Below, piece by piece: positions 1 through 11,612 of a stretch of DNA of 64,000 nucleotides. Position 1 is the first letter of the stretch, and each line of letters begins with the position of its first letter. Origin of the DNA: Allacma fusca (Eukaryota > Arthropoda > Collembola > Symphypleona > Sminthuridae). The DNA is taken from contig OX359248.1 in NCBI GenBank assembly GCA_947179485.1, positions 5,287,501 to 5,351,500 of the forward strand, read 5' to 3'. The notes beneath the pieces were generated by a model, which was given only the letters and a program-made list of their open reading frames with translations, made no database searches and was not told the DNA's origin. The translations under genes and the position numbers were made by a program.

Positions 1-3000
1 ACTGGGAACAGTTTCGTTCCGGAGTGAAACTTGCGGGGATAAAAGAGATGTATGGAAGAAGTCAAAAGGCACTTGTGAGTTGGGAGTAAATCCGAGCTAT
101 CCCACCTTTCAATTCTGAGTCTGCATTACTAGGATTTCTACACAAATGTGCGATTCTATTCCGTAGTACCCAATTTATTTGTAGCCCTGTAGTTAACTCG
201 TAAATTTCCAGGAGCGTATCATCAGCTAAGGGGTCAAAGCTACTGTAGTGGAAATTTGTACAAAAGGCAGAAACCCGGAAATAGTTACCAAACAAATTTT
301 GGGGGAAACACACATCTGCAAAAATAAAACAATCCCACAGATGTTCACTGTTTCAATGAAGACTCGGAAAATGGAAGCTGGTGGGTTCCAGAAACCTTGG
401 GGAAATCCAATCCTACTCCTTAACAGGGAATATTTGCCCATGGCTGCTCATATCAGCATCAAAAGTTTGACGGCGCCAGGGAAAAAGGAAACAACCGCAA
501 GTCTTCCAACGAACGATTCAGCATTCAACGAACAAGTCTCTCATCTTTAATGTATATTCCCGATGCTCAATGCGGACATGACTCACTCCCTGAATAGCAT
601 ATCTATTTAGTTACGTCAACTCATATTATGTATAATTTCGAACAGGGCCCCTCCCACACAATCTCTAGATTGACTCAATACAGATGAAAATATATTCCGT
701 ACAAACTGTGTGGAAGTTCAGATAGGGATCCTAAACCAAACTCCCGAAACCCACTGTGGTTACTCTTTCTCTGAGGATTTTGTAAATATGAGCAGGAGAG
801 ACAGGTTATGCTCCGATAAGTGCAAATTACAAGTAAGCAACTTTTTGCCACATCAAATCAAATTCAATCACGACCGTATTCAGCTGGCGGTTATGAATTT
901 ATAATAAGACTAAAAATAGGAATCAGGCAAACAGCAAGCCCAAAGTACGTGTGGATGCATCCAGGAAGGGAGGATTTGTAGAGAATTCCTTTTTAGAAGG
1001 GAATCCTTTCAAGCTGCTCCTTCCTCCTAATTTATATGGGACAATATAATATGGAAATTCCCACCAAACACGGTGCCTTTCCATGAAAGTGAATTTTAAT
1101 TTTGAAAGGCAGGAAGGGTGATGGAAACTAAGATAACTATTTTCATATATCTTGGCTAAGGCTACATGCAAATTATGTAGACACTGCTCCAGTCCCTATA
1201 ATTAACAAAATGTATGTACGGGAGGGAACTTTCCCTTCATCTGTGCAATAATTTTTGTGAAATCATCTGCGATGAATTTGCATTGCATAGTAGTCAATCT
1301 CCATAGTTATGTTTGGAAAGAGCAATGTTGGGAATACGATATCTCTGATTTTCCATGTCCGTATGTGATTCCAGGTCCCTGGAAAAAATGTCGTTTCGAA
1401 AGTCGGTGTCTTCCAATTGCCTACAAATAGGCTGTTTGAAGGGAAACCTGGAGCAAAAGTTGGATATAGTACTATGTCACTTTTTGTATCATGCTTATTT
1501 ATGAGACATATGTCGACCACCAAGTACCTCATAAATGGATATAATGGACATAAAACTCTTGTGTCCTCATTGAGATCCCAGCGGGAGAAAGTTGGAAGGT
1601 ACCTTTTAGTAATTTCAAGCTGGATCCTCGTCCATATGCTACACACTCTGAGCATCATGAGTATTTGACCATATGTCTCCGCAGAGTATATGTACATACA
1701 TGCATACAAACGGGGGACTTAAATGTACCTATGAGCAATAGGCACGGCACACAGTTGGAGAATCTTCCTACTGTTATTTAAACATCAGAGAATAATTTCC
1801 GACGTGGTACACTTGTGGGAATTTGTTCCATTTTCTTTCAATCCATACGATGACTCTCTTTCACTGAAACTGTTCTCTGTGTGGTATTCACTTTCGGGGG
1901 GGGGGGGGAAAGTCGAAGTAATTTTTCTATTCGTGCAAGGACACCGTGAAATCCTGCGGTCATGATGCTGGAACGAAAAGAAGAAAATCGTTTCGGGAGG
2001 CTTTCTTGACAGCAACTTGAGGACGGCCTTTGCATTCAAATGACTTTAGAGCAGTCCTCCATAAAGATAAAGCATGGGTTTTATACTCCGACAAATGCAT
2101 GTTTCACCGACACTCGAATCAACTCCTATGGATTCTCTCAGGGGTATAGATCACTCATGAGTGACCATGAAACGAACCGTTGGGAGAGGAAGCTTCCGTC
2201 TTCCGTCTTGTATCTAATTATGGATGTGAGAAAAGTAAATGTCTTCAAGACTCCTGGCCGATGTTGGTAACAAATTGGCCTCACTTTTCCATCCCTCCCC
2301 ATCTGTCTTCCTGTCTCTTTGCCTCCACTCGACAGAATTACTCGGACTGGGGTAAGCTACAGTAATAAAGCTAGAAATGTTTCTACTCTTTTTGTCGGAA
2401 AGAAGTGTATGTGTGCCACTTGAATGTAGCATCATTCAATCATGCTCAGATGCTCAATTTCCTCCAGTACGTAAAAATTGTCAAATAGGAAACAGCCTGC
2501 TTTTTCCCACTGATTTATTTCCCTACTTTATCTTCCTACAATTGTACAGGGTGAATTGTAGATTTATTTACCTACCTAAAACTAGTAACATTTTTTAAAA
2601 ATCGGACTCCAAAAGACTTTCAAAACTTCTTTCAGCCACTACCGAGTCAACCCTTTGAGATTATTGTGTTATGTTATTTGGGAGTAATTAAAATGTTCTC
2701 CGGCCTGTATAAGGCTCCATTGAAGCAATGCGATGAAAGTAAATAAATTTACAATCATTAAAATCATCACGTTGTCCCCTGAGAGCTTTCACGTTAATTA
2801 GATTTTGTTTAATTTCAGGTCTCCGCTTTTGATTTTGCGGCTTGTGCAAGCGGATGTAACAAAGTTATTGGGTCTTTGATCGTAACTGATGCTGTCATCA
2901 AGTTACGAACATGGAAATTACAAAAATAAGCGGAGGATACCAGGGTCAGAGTGAAAGCAATCAAATTCCAGAGAAGATTAATCGCAAAGCAAATATAGCC

Positions 3001-4982
3001 CTTCCGAGTTAACGATTCTTTTTGATCCACAGGACTATTTTTATCTTTCCTAAAATTCCACGCTACTTAAGTTACTGGAGGATGAAAAGATGTTTTCATC
3101 CTTCTGTAGACTCACTGCACACGAGTATAGATATGGACAAACTTATTTCGTACTCACAGAAGAGAAATGTTTCAACTTTATATGTATGCGGCTATCTTTT
3201 TTTATGCTTGAGCTACTCCCATCCAAAATGACGTCACTGGACCAAAACTTATGTATTTGTTTTTGTCGTTATCACACTGTAGGAAAAAAATACCCATAAA
3301 AGGAATATTTCTCCATTGCAAAAGTTATATCAAATTGTGACGCTGGAACGAAAACAATTTGCAAACAATTTTAACCTTGGACTTGGAGGTTCGCAGTTCG
3401 ATTACACCCCGACGTAGATACATATAACCATTGGGTCAACTAACCAAATTAAAAGTTTGAACAGAGTATTTTCAACGTAGTATATTCCAACGGTATTTGT
3501 ATGTGCTTCAGATCCGATCCTGGATGTAATTAACCTATCTACATGTGTGTCATTGGCATTTTTGTACAAGCTTATTAACTTAGATGTGGGGGCTTCAAAG
3601 AGGGAAATCTTCCCTCAGGTTTTTTACACATTCATTCCATTCTGTTACCAATGAAACTATTTTTGTTTTTTCAAGACACACGAGCAGCTTAGAATTGGAA
3701 GACTACTACGCTCCATTTCTTCATCCACTCAACCCCAGAAGACTAAATTGGGATTGTCTCCAGAAAATTGCGAGAAGTGTATCCAACAAAGTTTTCCCTC
3801 TCACCTTCAAACTCCCTGAAAGTTGATTCCCTTGAGGGAAGGAGTCTCCCAGATAAATACATGAAAGTTGCATAGAAAACATAAGACGAGAGGGGGAAAG
3901 TATTGATTTAGTAAACTAGTTTTAAAATTACCCTTGTGCAAGGATCCATTTGTGTGAGGAAGGAGGAGTTCCTTGTGTGTTATCTCAATTCTCTGAAATT
4001 GAACTTCACACTTGCCAAGCGTGTCTCTGGAAGTGCCTTTGCTTGATTAGCATAATGCGTACTTATTGAAAGAGGAAATTACCCATAGTCGTTACATCCT
4101 CATGCAGGGAAGGTTCTGCTCGTCATAAAAATTTTCATGTAGGGAAAGTCCTCACTCGTCCCACAAATACTTTCTATAGATATCTACTTACATATGTATG
4201 TGTCACATGTAGATACTAGAGTGTAAATACGTAGATACATATGTGAACAGTTTTTCTCTTTTCCCCGAAATCACGTCAGCCCTCTTGTCAACGTCGAACT
4301 GGTCCAAAAGTCCTTTTTTGGAGAGCCCTAGTCTAACTGCATCCAACATGCATTTGCTGACTAGACATTGTGCATGACGTGTATGGGAACCCCTATAGCT
4401 ACATAAGAACCCTGGTGTTCCAAGTGATTATATACCTACAAGTATCTATAGAATCATGGGGTGACAGTATGTAACGAAGGAGTAGGAACTCTTGAAAGTA
4501 AAAGAAAACTTGAAGTCTCCAAGCCTTGACTCCCGGAAAGCCTGCCAAACGTGTTCCTTGGGTTGGCTTTGAAAAAAGAGAGCATTTTCTCGGGACTAAA
4601 ATCCTATAAATTACGAGATCACATTTTATGGTAGTCTGCTCCTCTGGAGGAGCCGTTCCAGAGGACTCCTCTCCCATTGTGAAGTAGGAACTGAATGCAA
4701 TAAAATGTCTAGTATTATGTTAAGCATGTATTTTTGTCCTCGTTTAATTAACATCGGATCTCGCTCTTCCTCCCGACCTCAAAATTCAACTCAGTCCTTA
4801 GAACTAAACTTTATGTAATATTCATCCATTCATTTTCTATGCCCTCGAAAAAAAAATTTACAAAGGCTATGTCCACAGTCCTTGTAAATTCCCTTCCTAC
4901 ATGCCCACACTTACATATGGGTAATGTATATACATAAAAGTACCTAAAGCGTTCTGCACCATAATGCAACAATCATGTATAT

Positions 4983-4992
4983 GGGAATTCCC
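4983..4992. promoter_or_regulatory. Palindromic kappaB-like site GGGAATTCCC
   Basis: This is an exact match to the symmetric Rel/NF-kappaB half-site pair. Related GGGAA...TTCCC dyads occur at 1224-1235, 3602-3614 and 5673-5684. A single 10-mer in non-coding DNA is weak evidence for function. Confidence 0.25.
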
Positions 4993-5817
4993 TAATCATA
5001 AATCTTTTCCTCCACAGAAATTCCTTCATAGTATTTATAAACGTCATAAATCCTCAGTGAATTTTACATTGTGATTTCCTCCGGCCCACCCATTTCAAGT
5101 GCCCTGAGTTGCAAGGCTATATTTTATTCAGAAAGTTCAGTGGTTGGACTTGGCAAACTTAAATAGTTGCCGGGATTCACACCAAATTGACCCAGGGCTC
5201 TAGATCACGGTATACATTTCGAGGGAATTGGATGCAAAAATCCCATCCCGAAAGGGATCTGACATTGAATTGGTTGTAGTTGTAGAGATGGAGAAAAGTT
5301 AAAAGCTAAGGTGAAGTTCCGCTCTAGTTCCGAGTTTTCGATTTATTAAAACGCGTGTGTGTGTGTGCTCAACTAGGAAATGGCTAGTCAACTTTTCAAG
5401 AGAGCAGGAAATTAAATGAGAATCCACATGCGGCATTGTGTTTTCTTGTAGTGGAACTAACTAGAGGTGGATCCTGTTTGTATTCAAAGTGTGCTTGTAT
5501 AAAGGCATGGTGGGAATGACTATATGGTCCTATTATAATTTATTCCACTCCAGCAACCACTATCACACTCTTCCTCCTCCCAAAACATGTTCAAAACAAT
5601 ATTCAACTGGAAATGGTGAAAGTTGGAAAACAATTCGAACTTCCTTGACTACCTTACTTATTTCCTATAAAAGGGAAATGTCCCAGAGCATGTGGAGGGT
5701 AGTCATAAAAAGTGTGTTCATCCTATGGAACAATCTTGTCACTGGTGTTTATCATCGTCACAATGTCAATTTGCAAGTGGAACAACGTGATTTGAACATT
5801 TTTACTTTCCACTTTTC

Positions 5818-5852
5818 TTCAGCCTTGAGTTGAGTCTTAACTCAAGGCTGAA
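5818..5852. repeat. Perfect 14-bp hairpin with 7-nt loop
   Basis: The arms are TTCAGCCTTGAGTT and AACTCAAGGCTGAA, with the loop GAGTCTT between them. The stem is uninterrupted. It is too short for a typical miRNA precursor, and no other use is evident. Confidence 0.8.
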
Positions 5853-8800
5853 CATATGTGTGAGGATGATATGTACAAGCTGTATTGATATATATGTACA
5901 TACGTGCTTTATCTCAAGATGCTCCTCTCTCTCTCTCTCTCATTTGAAGGAGAAGATTGGATTCGAAAAGTCCTCCTTGGCTTTGCTGATTAAATACGGG
6001 GCTTTATCAGGAAATCTGCTTTTACTGTACAGTACACAACTCAATCCTTTGTGGAACAACTTTCGAGAAACGCAACATTGACTTTTGAAAAAATTTTCGT
6101 GTATCTTTTTCAGTAAAGATAAATCACATTTTCTTTCCAGTAATCTACTTTGAGGTTGTTGATTGAACAAAATTGATAGGGAACGCTCTCAAGCCTTCTC
6201 TGTTTTTTAATCAAAATAAAGCACACATTTCTTTCCGAACTTTGGACCATCCCTGACATAATTGTATTTGGATGAGTTCCCTACGAGTAAGTACCCCATA
6301 CGTTCGTCTGATAGCCTCTAACTAAAGTCCCCTTCAGTCTTTGAAGAATTTTCCCCGGAATATGAGATTAGTCGAGAGAAGCAGGCACAAACATACTAAG
6401 AGGATACAAAAGTCTACCTCTGAAGTGCATTCAGTAAATTCTGGTTCCAGTCGGAGAATTCATATTCGAAATGAATAATATATTTTGTATATGTATTGTG
6501 TTCCGCCAGTGTCTTCCATCTCCCCGTATTTTTTTTAACCATGCTTTTACTCCGTGGATCAAAGGCTCCGTGTACTAGCAACTGCCTGGCCTCTTCTCAC
6601 ATTTAAAATGACTCTACCCGGCTCGTTCCCATCTACCATCCAATCCGCCAGCTCCAGTTTCTAAAAATATAGTTCCTGCTCTATTTTTTCCTGGAAAACA
6701 AGACCCCACATGTGACTATTGCAAGGATCATATGAAATAACCGAAGGAAGAACCGTATACATTCTGAGAATTGTGAGGAAAGCAAGTGAAGCTAAGAAAA
6801 GGGATTTTTATTTTCCCTTAGTCTCCCAACCTCTTTAGAGAATTCCAACGATCATCTTGTCTCGTACGGCTGGTTGCTTCTAGAACAAGGTATCGAGTGA
6901 AAACAAACGTAGATTGTGTTATTTTTCCTAGATTTACAGCTACCTAGGAGAACTGGATCTTCCAGTCTGGAAATATAGGTGCTTTGCTTGAGAAACATGG
7001 AGAAAATCTATGGATTTTCTAATGCACAGCCCATGGATTTGCAGTGAGGGCCATAACCGACATTTATGGAGTAATTCCAAGCATGAAAAATACACGAATT
7101 CCCATTGTACCATTCCTTGTCTTATGTACGGGGGGAAAAACACCTACACAAATTTATTTGCTTGACCAACCGAATCCTTGTACTCCCAATTTCTTTTTAT
7201 CGTATCCATATATATATACCCCCCACATCTACAAACATGTGTATAAATCTCTCAACAAGGGTGTGTAGATCCGTTGTGTGTATTTGTGTGCCTTTTGCGT
7301 GGGTCTCTGTCGCCCAGTCCCTGGGACCTAACTGAATTACCCGGGGCAGACAATCAAGACACATCATTTCTGATTAACCTACTTTACAATGTACTCCCTC
7401 GGGCAGCTAACTTACCAATTATCCCTTCTCAGTGTGGTTCATTCCAAAAACTTTTACACAGAGTATATTATATCTGGGGCTGGAAGACAGGGTCGTTAAT
7501 TTTTGCATTATATCTATGCACTCAGCTCCTTCGTATTTACAACACGTGGGGAGCAGCCGAGCATGTTCCGAGTTGGTTTTTGAGTGGTTCAACTCTCATC
7601 CTCTTGAAACGGCTCCACTTAGCCCTGTGGGCATTCCTTCCTTTTGAATTTCCTTTGTAGCTAAGGCGTTCTTGGGTGTAAAAGAAAAATGCTTTGTTAC
7701 ATCTTACCATGTATACCCTGGGAATTAGTTGTTCCTCAAATGCTCAGCAAGAGTAATGCCTCCTCTCAGCCCTGGAACTTTGGACAATGGCATGCACGAT
7801 GTTGAGAAATAGTGATAGCAAAATTGGGGAAATGTACCGTTGGAAATGAGCGTCTATACAGAAGAGCTGTCTTGGAATTGAGGAGAAACACAACATAGGG
7901 GGAAAACGCTCTCTGCATTTGTAGCTCGTGTCGTAAGCATAATCCCCTTGTATGCTCAAGACTCTTTCTCAAGACTATTACACTGCCACGTTGAGAAATA
8001 GTGCGGAACTATCGGCGTGATAATAGGGAAACCCAGAAACGGAATAAGAACATGCAATTTTCCAGAGATTGAAATAGAAACCAAGCCCTGGCTTCTCTAT
8101 GGTTATGTATCCCAATAATATTGGAATCCTATGAATTACAACTCTTGCCAATTCGGGTTGAAACCCAATCGATTCCCTCACATGCAACACACCAACCGCA
8201 AATATTACCTTGAGATATACGAAACTCCTCCTGAAGTAAACAGAGCGAGTTGTAAATTGTGTTTGTCTCAGCACCCAAAATGTCTCCACCAACTTCATTC
8301 CATGTCAAAGTATTGTCTAAATGGTAGAATCCAGTAAGACACCCGGGTATAAAGTGGTTGGGTGAGATAGGGGCAGGCATGTATGTATGTACGTCTGTGA
8401 GGGTTGATGGGAGCGGGAGAGACAAGACCAAAACCATATGTTCTGAGGAATATTCAGTTACAATAAGTTCCCTACTCAAGACAAGATGACGCAAGTAAGT
8501 TCTTCTCTGTCCTGACTCGTCCAAGTGTGACATTTGTTTTAGCATTATAGTCACACGCCGAGCCTATAGATAATTATATATGCTTCGTCAACAATAACCC
8601 AGTAAAGCTCTCTCCATTCTCCGTAAAGTACACTGTGGAGTACGCCCAAAGAGCACTTTAGACAAGACGAGAGCCTTGCGTGGGCATCTCACTCAACAGG
8701 AACATCAGCCCCCTTAAAAACTACAACTTATGTATTGTATTTTTGACACTAAGAACATACTTGACAAAAGGTAAACTCATTTTCTATTGTCACCCCATAA

Positions 8801-9104
8801 GTAAATATCTGGAGGAATGTGCCATGCCCTACCGAGCCCATCAAGTAAATAGAATTGCTATTGAAGGACCGGCTTAGGGACAGATCTCACTTAATGGATT
8901 TCTCTGTCGAAATCCTTCCCCGTGCTGAAGTTCCATAGACCAGGCATATCTAATAACTTGGAGCATATGGTCTCCGAATGGAGAGAAAGCCGGAGACGAA
9001 GATTCCGGAAGATGCTTGGGATTTCTTCCTAGCCCATTGCTTGTAATATATTTATTTTATTGTTTTCACTCCACTTCTCTGGTGTACAGAGTTGTTTGGG
9101 AAAT

Positions 9105-9122
9105 AGAGAGAGAGAGAGAGAG
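9105..9122. repeat. AG dinucleotide repeat
   Basis: A run of about nine AG units. A CTC trinucleotide run follows at 9240-9262 and a CT run occurs near 12774-12790. Confidence 0.9.
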
Positions 9123-10069
9123 AAAGAGACTCGCTTCATTGATTCTTATGGAACCAAATCTCACGGAAATCTTCTCACCAACACAAAATCCACTGCAGAT
9201 TATAAACATACATTCAGCTCCACTGATACGGAAGGAACGTCTCTCTCCTCCTCCTCCTCCTCCCTCACCCATATGGAACTTTCAAAACATGGTCATTTTT
9301 CACATCGATTTACGTCACGCCACACACCATGTATGGGCAACTATCATCCACGAGCCGGAGATTAATTCATGTCTGCATACATTCTCATCGATTATCCCCT
9401 ACCATTTTTACCCATCGCCTGTCACAAGTCGTACCCTCTTAGTCGGAAAATCCCAAAAAGAGCTAAAACCTCATCAAACTTTCCCGCTGTCGTAGGAAAG
9501 ATCCAGGCTGGAAGATTTTTATAAAGCAAACTTATCTAGGTATGTATGTACCGATACATATTCACATATGTATGCATGCACTCATGTTACAGTAGATCTC
9601 TCATGTAAGAACTACAGCCCTCGTCTCATACCATACGGTCGGCGGGGAGACACGGGAATTGGGAATCTTCTTCAGGAAAAACTCATTGCAGGGAAAGAAG
9701 GGAAGGGAAATGGGAAGTGTTTCCCTGAAAATCGAAAATCCTTCTGGAAGAAAGAGTTTTTCATTTTAACATGTGCTTGTAGTAGTATATTTCAGTGAAA
9801 GAATCACCGAACCAGGCACAAGCAACAGACTGATTTCCCTTAGAGTTAACTTTTCCTTTCACTCCGACCTCCCTCACTTCCTATGACTGCGATAAAGTTT
9901 ATAGTTTCGACTGTGGAGTGAAAATTTAGTAACAAATAAATGCTTCGGAGGCAATATACCTGCTCTAACAAGTTTTATGAACTTTCCCCAGGATTCAATG
10001 AAAGCTTGAATGGCTGCAGAGATTCAGGACTGGAAGCTGTAATCAAGATAAATTGGTTCTATATTTTAG

Positions 10070-10129
10070 GTGCAGCCTCCACCTCACCATCCACCGGCGG
10101 GCCTATAACTCTTGCTATTAACGCCTCAG
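10070..10129 (+). CDS. Candidate 60-nt cassette exon, phase 1-1
   Basis: A strong acceptor (TATATTTTAG) and a consensus donor (CAG|GTGAGT) bracket 60 nt. Read in phase 1 at both ends, it codes for a Ser/Thr/Pro/Gly-rich linker (AASTSPSTGGPITLAINAS). The other two frames contain stops. Exons whose length is a multiple of three and whose two ends share a phase can be skipped without shifting the frame, as in alternatively spliced ectodomain linkers. I see no neighbouring exon on the same strand, so the host gene would have very long introns. The exon could also be a chance arrangement. Confidence 0.4.
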
Positions 10130-10650
10130 GTGAGTTATCACTACTGCAAAGGCCTTACGTGCCTTCTGATTCTAACTCCCTATTATATTATTAAAGAAAG
10201 TAATATGAAATCAGAGGTATGTACTATGTACTATCTGTATCTATGTACGTGTAGATATGTGTATGTACGGTTTGTGTAATTCCCAAATCTAGAATTAAGT
10301 ATGTATGTATGTAGGTGGAGGAGATTGGAGTTACAAAGAGCTCCAGCCCACACTTTCCCTCCACACTCTCCCCGATTAAGTTGACTAAGGGAAAGAAGCT
10401 GGAGGAAGTTAGTAAGCCTCTTAACTTTCCGTAATTCCAACTGAACCTGTAGATTTACCAATGCATGGGAAACTTATGACAATAACTAAGGAGGTTGGGA
10501 AAATGTCAAGCTATTTACAAGTTCCGAGTCAGCTCAGGTCTCTATATAGTAATAATGAAGAGTGTACTGAATGAGCAATTGGATCCGTAATGTAATCCTT
10601 AATACATAAGAATTGAAAATTGAGAATTCTATGCATTCTGATAGACTTAC

Positions 10651-11569
10651 CTTGTTCCAGACTTGCTTTTGTCCACTGATGCTCACGTTCACATTCTATT
10701 CCTTCGAATTTGGCTTCCTCCTTTTCTTTCCAGGTTGGTGCGCAATAGAAGAGCTACAGTGAGAACAGGCAAGGGTATTAGCGACTATCACATTATTTCT
10801 TAATGGTAGCCTCTGTAAGCAAGTGCATATATATAGTATGGGCAAAGGCTTCCCTAGTCAGACCTCATACACTTATTTATTTGCATGGCACACACGTTCC
10901 TCAAGGAAATGCCGTCAGGGAAGGGAAGGAAAATCGTCATTCGTTATATTTTGTATTTGTGCATGCATGCATACACTGTCCCGACATAGATCCATACATA
11001 TGAGTGTATTTATAGGGACGACCTCCAAAAAAAACTATAACTCTCATGAGCTTCATATATGTGTGGGAAGGAGAGAGTATGGAGGTAGAGACGGGAGTAG
11101 GCAAGCGTGCAAGAGAGAATGCATTAAATTCCTGACAATTATGAATCCTGACGTAAATTCTTTAATTCTATGATTTATTGGGGGCTTGACGCGGTCAGTC
11201 CATGGAGGGAGATGTCCACAATTATTACTCCCAACCAGATTCAAACGGCTTGGTCGATAGGATCTGTGCAATTGATATTTAATTCAAATGTGTCAAAGAA
11301 TGCTGGGGAACACACAATTTTGTCTCCGGGCTCCAACATGCAATCTAGTCATAAATGTGAGGAAAACACACGCAGGGGAAAGGACATTCAGGTCTCCGGA
11401 GTGTTTTTGTACTTTTCGCAGTTCCCTCTTTATTTTTTTTTGAACTATGGACTGTCTGGTATCCGCACATTTCCCGATATTTAATTTCCATGCCCCTGCT
11501 ATGTTTCCCATTCCCACCATGCTATTTCCTCCTGTTTATGTACTTCGTCACCCCATTCTGCAATGTATG

Positions 11570-11612
<43 letters not shown>

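Larger units (their letters stand above)
1..10069. other. Gene-poor, GC-richer region with no confirmed gene
   Basis: I find no multi-exon gene that I can defend here. Hand counts on sample lines give about 38-52% GC against about 35% further right. Long chance-like open frames exist on both strands, but they lack matching splice signals, homology or a signal peptide. The region is rich in GGGAA/TTCCC words and in short simple repeats such as AG, CTC and poly-G. One exon-like stretch with a strong acceptor starts at 2820 on plus (about 36 open codons), but its donor is weak. It could be the large intron or the upstream regulatory DNA of a gene whose other exons lie outside the window. Confidence 0.5.

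Noticed and set aside
1263-1709. 148-codon minus-strand open frame
   Set aside because: No signal peptide, domain or splice support. Overlapping frames on plus are also open, as expected from composition. Long frames occur by chance in this GC-richer region.
3385-3415. T-arm-like GTTCGATTA stretch suggesting a tRNA
   Set aside because: No matching D-arm, anticodon stem or acceptor stem around it.
8129-8554. 141-codon minus-strand open frame
   Set aside because: Irregular composition, no recognisable motif, no splice partners.
9016-9495. 159-codon plus-strand open frame
   Set aside because: It runs through AG and CTC simple repeats that give RERERERK and poly-Pro tracts, and it has no coding character elsewhere.
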